Of a stretch of DNA of 64,000 nt, positions 57,290-64,000 are shown piece after piece. Both the position numbers and the translations under genes were made by a program. Source of the DNA: Cryptomeria japonica (taxonomy: Eukaryota > Streptophyta > Pinopsida > Cupressales > Cupressaceae); contig NC_081413.1 in the NCBI RefSeq assembly GCF_030272615.1, forward strand, positions 563,392,010-563,456,009, written 5' to 3'. Each line of letters begins with the position of its first letter. Positions within the stretch are counted from its first letter, which is position 1. Under the pieces are notes generated by a model. It saw only the letters and a program-made list of their open reading frames with translations, did no database searches and was not told where the DNA came from.

Positions 57290-58790
57290 TCTGAAGTAAT
57301 CAAATGATTCCTTAGGAAAAGGTTTAGTGAAGATATCTGCAATCTGCTATTTAGTGTTCACATAAACCAGTCTGACTTCATTTGCTTCCACCTTTTCCTT
57401 AAAAAAGTTGTACTTGATAGATATGTGCTTTGTCTTATAATGAAATACTGGATTGTTTGATATGTCAATAGCAACAAAGTTATCACAATGAATAACTATC
57501 GGTTCATTACAATCCACCCTTATATCCTTCAACATTTGCTTCATCCATAGAACTTGTGTACAGTTAGTAGCAGCAACAACATACTTAGCTTCAACAATAG
57601 ATAAAGAGGTACATGACTGCTTCTTGTTGATCCATGAAACAAGTTTCTTTCCAAGAAAGAAAGCTCCACCGGATGTGCTCTTCCGGTCATCAACATCTCT
57701 AGCCCAATTTGCATCTATATATGCACATAGTGTAAAACCATCATCTTTAGGATACCACAAACCATATTCAATTGCTCCTTGCAAATACCTGAAAATCCTT
57801 TTCACTGCACTCTCATGATTCTCTCTAGGATCACTCTAATATCTTGATACAATACAAACTGCATTCATTATATCCGGTCTAGTTTGAGTCAAATATAACA
57901 AACCTTCAATCATAGACTTGTACCTTGTAGGATTTACTGGTGCTAATGCATCTTTCTTTGTCAATTTCTCACTTGTAACTATAGGAGTATCAACCAGTTT
58001 AAAATTTTCTAGAACAACTCCCTAGCATACTTAGTTTGATAGATGAAAATACCTTTATTAGTCTCAGTAATCTGCAAACCTAGGAAAAATTTCATCTCCC
58101 AATCATAGACATCTCAAATTCATTCTTCAGAGAATTCCATACATAACTTATCCTCACCTCCAAAAATGATATCATCGATAAAGACTTCAACAATCAATAT
58201 GTCATCATCAGTGATCTTATAATATAAATTACTGTTAGTATTACCTTTAGTGAAACCAAGCTTCAAAAGATATTTATCCAATCTTGCATACCAAACTCTA
58301 GGGGCTTGTTTCAATCCATATAAAGCTTTCTTTAACCTGTAAACCATGTTTTTGTCATCTAAAAGTGAAAATCCACCAGGCTGCTCAATATAAGCTTCCT
58401 CTTCAAGATCTCCATTCAGAAATGCACACTTAATATCCATCTGATAAACCTTGTAGTTCTTATGGTCAACATAAGCAAAAAATAATTTCACAACTTTAAT
58501 CCTAGCTACCGGAGAAAAAGTCTCATCATAATCAATTCTTTCTTTTTGATAATATCCTTTACAAACCAATCTACCCTTATTCTTCACAACTTGTCCATCT
58601 TCATTCAATTTGTTCCTAAAAACCTATTTTGTTCCAATAACATTCTTATTTTTAGGCCGGGGAACTAAAGTCCATGTGTTATTCTTTTCTATCTGATCTA
58701 ATTCTCCTTCCATAACTTTCATCCAACATTCATCTTTACATGCTTCAATTGTTAGAAAATCACGACACTTAAAAACAATCATTGCATGCT
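57290..58790 (-). pseudogene. Copia RT and RNase H of F
   Basis: On the minus strand: ACKDECWMKVMEGELDQIEK, TWTLVPRPKNKNVIGTK with a stop, then an open stretch 58608-58120 with KGRLVCKGYYQKERIDYDET, QMDIKCAFLNGDLEEEAYIE, LYGLKQAPRVWYARLDKYLL and FIDDIIFGGEDK as the catalytic motif. Frame changes occur between 58120 and 57805. RNase H (57805-57347) has AYIDANWARDVDDRKSTSGG, SLSIVEAKYVVAATN and CDNFVAIDISNNPVFHYKTK, then a TAA and QIADIFTKPFPKE. The family differs from A1/A2/D (IDYDETFSPVARIKVVK against EDYGETFSPVARLEGVR). Inactive. Confidence 0.88.
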
Positions 58791-60637
58791 TCAACACATC
58801 ATAATAGAATTGAGTAATCCTTCACAAATCACTATCATGATAACATTGATCAACCACTTGAGTCAAATTCAAGTCATTGTTAATATCACAACCATTCTCC
58901 TTTGAACAAGTCTCTACACTAGAAAATACAAATTATGTTAACATCAGAATAATAAAATAATATTGATTTATATTCCTATCTCTACTACATATTTGTTTTG
59001 TTTATGACAAATTATGATAAATTAACACAATATTGTTCAAGCTAAATAACATTCTTCATACTTACATCAAAATTTCTCTTATACACATACATACATGTAA
59101 TAATACCCATACAAAATTTTAACAGCACCTTTAAATATTATTGCTAATCAATAATATTATTTAAAAATTATATAAATTATATTAAACATTAACAACCAAT
59201 ACACTATTCATTCATTATTAATTCAAACCTAATTACTTATATCTAATATTCTATTATCCAAAAAAAAACCATATATTTCCAACAAATTTTTATATGAACA
59301 TAATTTTTCCCTTAACACCAAATAATAATGTAATACACTCTTAATTAAAATTTAATTACATCATACCAAAAAATTCAGTCCAGTCCTACATAAGATCTAA
59401 TCCAGTCAAAAGGGTAAATTTGTGACTAAACTCTCAAGCCTCTTGACGTGCGGGTCTTTGGACTACAAAGCTTGACTGGATCAACAGACAAGAAGTTTGA
59501 TTTGGACCTCAACGTGAGCCTCACTCCAAAAATTAAGCCGAATTTTTAGGTTTTCATTTCACTAATTTTGCTGTGTTTAATTTCAGTCTTCCTGGAAGAG
59601 CTTATATGTATGCAGGGATATGATCAAATTTTTTTGCATAAATTAAATCAAATCTGTGTATCTTGTTTGTTTAGTTCATGGAAGAAAGTAAGAATTTCAT
59701 TGAAAAAATCATAATTGTGGATGTTTATACAAATATACTGATAAAGATAAATTATAATTGTGATACACAATTAACATAGTATATAAAATACATGAAAGAA
59801 TTGACAACGGGCTTTCTTATTCGTGTAAAATTACAAACAGCAAGTCCTATGTAAACACAATCCACATTTTGAAACAACAAATCTGATGCAAAGACAATCT
59901 GGTTTTTGAAGATTTGAAAGTGTTTGAAGCAAAAAATGCAGTGCAAAAGCATTGTTTTAAAAATGGTTAATTTTTTTTAGTTTTGTTATTTTTCTAATTG
60001 TTTGAAGGTAGGTTTTAATTTTATTTTTATGAGATTTGCAGTGCACGTGATCTTTATTTTGATTTTTTAAGAAAAAAGAACAAATGACAGAATTAAATGA
60101 TGATTCTATTTCAATTTATTTTAAAATTTAATATGTTTGAAGTGTTTTACAACGATTTTTAAAAAGATTGATATGCTTAGAGTTGTAATCCATTAAAAGA
60201 ATCCTGTAATAACTTCTATAATACATAAAATATATGAAAAAATTGACATACTTTTCTGTAATCCATTAAAAAACTCTTGCAATAATTTTATATTCAATCA
60301 AGATGTATAAGAACCACAAGAATTCAAGGGTTTCCTGGACAGATCTTAGTAAAAAATATGATGAGAAACAAAATAACATATTCTAAGTAACTGATGCAAC
60401 CATTACACAATCACTTAGAATAATATCATGGAAGTCCAGTACAATCAAATCATGAACCACGAGAATCTTTCATGAGATAATTTTATATGCAGTCAAGATA
60501 TATACAAATCACAAGAAACTTTTCCAGGGTTTCCTTGACAGATCTTAATAAGAGATGAAAATCACTAATTTACAATCTAATGAGATTTATAGATAAAGAG
60601 AAGGGAGCTTCTCTCATAACTGCATAAGACAAATCAC

Positions 60638-60713
60638 CACAATCTATGTAGCTGTTCCAACCAATACAGAATCTCCACAATCTATGTATCTGTTCCAACC
60701 AATACAGAATCTC
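60638..60713. repeat. 38-bp tandem duplication
   Basis: CCACAATCTATGTAGCTG and CCACAATCTATGTATCTG begin two adjacent 38-bp units (60638 and 60676) that differ at one position. Confidence 0.85.
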
Positions 60714-60735
60714 TTATGGAAGTCCAATACAATCA

Positions 60736-60845
60736 TCTTTCTTTACCATGAGAGAAATCAGAGACAGCCCTTCATTATCATATCTTTCTTCACCATAGGA
60801 GAGATCAGAGACAGCCCTCCATTAACATATCTTTCTTAACCATGT
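60736..60845. repeat. 47-bp tandem repeat, about 2.3 copies
   Basis: Units start ATCTTTCTT at 60736, 60783 and 60830 (exact 47-bp steps) and share ATCAGAGACAGCCCT; the third is partial. Confidence 0.8.
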
Positions 60846-60951
60846 TAGGCCTCTTCAGACTGGTTTTAACCTGCAAATCAAAAGCAAGAAAGCTCTTAGA
60901 TTTTATACTTAGAATGGTGAAAAATTAGCACCTGAATACAGAAATGCAGAA

Positions 60952-61004
60952 TTTTTTTTTTTGATCAGTAAAGGCGAAGCCGAGTTCATATATTGATTTT
61001 AGCT
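60952..61004 (-). mobile_element. 53-bp LINE 3'-end stub
   Basis: On the minus strand CTCGGCTTCGCCTTTACTG then ATC and 11 A residues (T-run 60952-60962). The insert is flanked by the direct repeat aaatgcag (60942-60949 and 61005-61012). It fits a very severely 5'-truncated LINE insertion; the parent element is not in this window. Confidence 0.55.
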
Positions 61005-61012
61005 AAATGCAG

Positions 61013-64000
61013 TATAAACATACATGAATGATGTCGGATCAAAAACTTGTTGTATGCTACTGAGACCATTCTCAGCAATTTCAAGAATAAAATTTCAAGG
61101 CAAACAGAAAACCCTATGCATCATCTTCTATCATTCCAAAAAACTATCAAATTTATGACATCCAAGATCATATTAACTATAATAAGTTTAAGTAACAGAA
61201 TCTCAATTGTAAGATTAACAGAAATTTTTACCATAATTTTATACTGTTTCAGTGATATGTTGAACAATCATAACCCACTTCAAATATTAATCAAACTTAC
61301 TACAATTTATCATGGCAGCCACAAAGTACACAGAAATAACACTTTCATGAGATCTAATAAATGGGAAAGACAGTAAAGAAGAATTCTGTGGATTGTCCAT
61401 AAAAGGCATGAGAGGTGGTGGGAAGACTAAGGATAGATATATACAACTCCATCTCTTGATCTGAGTTTTCCCACCAACACTCATTCATTTTATGGTCCAC
61501 AAAACTTTGCAAAATATATCTAGCATCTATCATCTCTCTATGAAATGATCCATTTGGACACTTGTATTTATACAGAAAGGAAGGGAACTGACTGTTCAAT
61601 ATTTTATCTGTACAGGAAAATGAATAAGACTCTATTATGGTTCCATCTTCTTGGGTGTTTTATGGCCGAGCAAAAGAAGAAACGAGATGCTTTTGGAATT
61701 GCAATAAATACAATTGGAATTGCAGTAATTGCACTTTCATTTCTAAATTATGAACATATTAAAACGGTAGGAGACTTAACTTTTTAGGCTTAATTTTGCT
61801 GAGGATTGGATTAGGGCATGAGTTTGAAGTTAGTGCAATGGTCAAATGTGTGTCAAGAGGGTTGGATAAATAATATGACAATTATATATCTATATATTTT
61901 TTCTTATGTTTTGGGTCTATTTTGATTGGAGTGTTATAGATGTAATAATTATTTTACAATTGATATTTTAAGAGTAAATTTGACTTAAATGATATCACTC
62001 ATTCTCATTTTCTTTATAACTAATATTCAAGTTTGTATTTTTTATCTAAGACCAAGCTTTCATCATCCTAGATCAAACTTTGAGGTGCAAATTTGTCTCA
62101 AGTCATTTCCATAGTCATAATTTGGTTGTCAAACTTTTAAAATTAAAAAATTGAATTCTTGCTTGTCGATGATTTCGCTAATTGCTGTGAACCAACTTAG
62201 CACATCTTTTGTTGATTTTTAGGCTTGATTTTTGTATATAAAAACATTAATTAACCCATGTTTGAACACAATTTAGCATACCTAGAGTTCAATTTTAAAA
62301 AAGAAATTTAAAAATGACCTACTAGCATTATCAAAAAATTAGATTAGTACACTAATCTTTTGTTAGAGTTATGAATCTATCCATCCAAGGATTTACCTAA
62401 GGAAAACATAATCCTCATATTTCAACAAATTACTCAAAGTTGTTTCTAAGCACTACTAGTCCTTGCACACATTCAAACATCAAAAATCAAGGTGAGAAAA
62501 CTCTAATAATCTATATTTTGATGGATTAAAATTGTGAATTATAAGGTCATATACATAATTTAGGTTTCATTATGCACTTATAAGGATCAATTCCACACTA
62601 GCAGAAGTGGCCTTAAATAATACATATTAAAAGTTAAGCATAAATTATGATGGTACTTTTGTGCATAACTTAGTTACAAATTCATTGATCTAGTGTTAGG
62701 CAATGGATAAATTTATTTCATTCTTATTATAAATTCCTTACAGGAATTTCCATGTGCTTTGATAGATCACTTTACTATGGGACCTCAACCTTGCATTAGT
62801 TATTAATCTCACTTGTCCCCTTCTTTTGGCCCTTTCTTAGTAGAATCAATTGATTTTTCTACACATCATGTTGATATAAGACCATAGATAGAAACCCTCT
62901 CATGATTTTATTTTGTATCTTTGAATGATTGTGTACATTCTTATACACCTATTGATAAAAAAACATGAGATAAACATGCATGAGGATAAAAACAATGTGA
63001 GGATAGTCTAATTTTAGTTAATGAACATCTTTCATATCTTAAACTCCCATTATGTAAACAATATGTATATAGACAAGGATGTGATATGTATCATTTAGTA
63101 TGATATTTTGTCGAACAACTTAAATAAATAATATATTGATGATTAATAAGTGGTTTTAAGAAGTTTGAAGTGGATTGTTGTGATTGTTGTTTTTCCTATG
63201 TCGAGAGAATTCACAATCCATGTGTACTTGTGCATGTGTATGCATGCTATGTTCAATTTGTTGTCATAATTTTTAAGCTTTGACTTTTAGTTTTTTTATG
63301 GGTTGTTATTGGTTTTTTCTTATGGTTTTCCCTTCTATTCCTAGTTCTTAATTGGTGTTAATTTTCTAAAAATCATGGTATGTTCAAGAGGGGGAACCAA
63401 GGGGTCCCTTTCCTTTTTCTTTTAAAGACGTTATTCAAGTATGAAGCTATGCTATACATGGACATGTTTAAAATATCTTGATTTTCTCATGTGGTCTTTG
63501 CATGAAGCTTGATCATATAAAAATGCTAATTTTATTATTCCCAATGCAATGGATGTCTCCAAAAAGTGAGGACTATCCTATTTTGGTCATTAAAATATAT
63601 AGAGATTGTTATGAATGCCACTCCCTACTCATTTGAGAATTTTTCAATTTGTAAATTTATGAGTTTCAAAAATACGCTATGTTTCCTTGAGAATTGAGCA
63701 TGATGGACATGGTAGTCAAAGATAGATATGGAGGTTATATTAAGTGTAAATAATTTTTTCTTTTTGGTTTTTTTTACACATGGATAATTAGAGTTTATAT
63801 TTTGAAGAAACTTATTTTCATAATCGAGTTGGTTTTTGTATTAAACCTTGGTATGTGGGGTATGATCCAATTGATAAGCTACCATCTAAGGTTGTAGTCT
63901 AGACTCCCCTTCTTCATATTTTGATAGAATTCTAAAGAATTTATATTTTCCATTCTTTTGCAATTATTATTAGAAAACCTATGAGCACACTACTAGAGAG
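61013..64000. other. AT-rich region, no gene recognised
   Basis: 3 kb with only short frames. The frame 61545-61787 (+) would encode 80 residues, including a hydrophobic run (FGIAINTIGIAVIALSFL). It has no recognisable homologue, splice context or promoter that I can defend. I see no LTR or LINE signature. Confidence 0.5.

Larger units (their letters stand above)
55622..58924 (-). mobile_element. Copia fragment F, minus strand, 5' truncated
   Basis: Right to left: the end of integrase/linker, RT, RNase H, polypurine tract and 3' LTR. The part upstream of RT (5' LTR, gag, PR, most of INT) is missing. The left flank of the LTR and the right end of the fragment share aatacaaatt (55613-55622 and 58925-58934). 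The coding frames have several frameshifts. Its LTR belongs to the family of solo LTR B. Confidence 0.82.
58935..60951. other. AT-rich region with small repeats, no gene seen
   Basis: No credible frame. From about 60190 to 60850 several imperfect copies of the same short blocks occur (for example GGGTTTCCTGGACAGATCTTA near 60330 against GGGTTTCCTTGACAGATCTTA near 60527, and GGAAGTCCAGTACAATC near 60430 against GGAAGTCCAATACAATC near 60718). They suggest a locally duplicated 180-300 bp segment. Confidence 0.5.

Noticed and set aside
61545-61787. 80-codon frame with a hydrophobic segment, possible small membrane protein
   Set aside because: There is no homology, promoter or splice context I can defend, and AT-rich DNA readily gives frames of this size.

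Overview
This is plant nuclear DNA made almost wholly of decayed, nested retrotransposons. I recognise no intact host gene, tRNA or rRNA. The plant assignment rests on four observations. Three Copia elements have primer sites matching plant initiator tRNA-Met (TGGTATCAGAGC and one-base variants). The Copia gag is of the UBN2 type. The LTRs carry the plant telomere-type unit TTTAGGG. The LINEs encode a DUF4283-like ORF1 and a zf-RVT tail. Long LTRs, deep nesting and heavy stop/frameshift decay suggest a very large genome; a gymnosperm is plausible but not proven.

Left block (1-17410). A Ty3/gypsy element (E, minus strand, running off the left edge) shows the start of RT, a long linker with a G-patch-like motif, protease, an Asn-rich gag and a 2.6-kb leader, then its 5' LTR. 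That LTR is split by a complete Copia element A1 (7897-15302). E itself sits inside a Copia LTR (X), of which 16409-17410 is visible. The leader of E holds the most unusual signal of the window: a degenerate array whose core hexamer (YGCTAA) recurs almost exactly every 21 bp, in two blocks 1.4 kb apart.

Middle block (19232-42754). A near full-length L1-type LINE lies on the minus strand (19232-24938), with ORF1 and ORF2 overlapping as ATGA. Next is a four-level nest on the plus strand. Gypsy-like element C (25109-42754) has gag and protease but no RT or integrase. It contains solo Copia LTR B, which contains Copia element A2 (29778-38419, perfect TSD tgttt), which contains a solo gypsy LTR H (35082-36468).

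Right block (43045-64000). A gypsy-type LTR (G) is split by Copia element D (43821-50530, perfect TSD atttt). A 5'-truncated LINE (51027-53448) has a perfect 16-bp TSD and an unrecognised reading frame downstream of its RNase H domain. Copia fragment F (55622-58924, minus strand) keeps its 3' LTR, RNase H and RT. The remainder is AT-rich DNA with small tandem duplications and a 53-bp LINE stub.

A1, A2 and D are one Copia family (gag-PR-INT-RT-RNaseH in one frame), each broken by its own stops and indels. B, F and probably X are LTRs of a second Copia family. E, G and H share U3/TATA features of one group of gypsy LTRs. No element in the window looks autonomous today.
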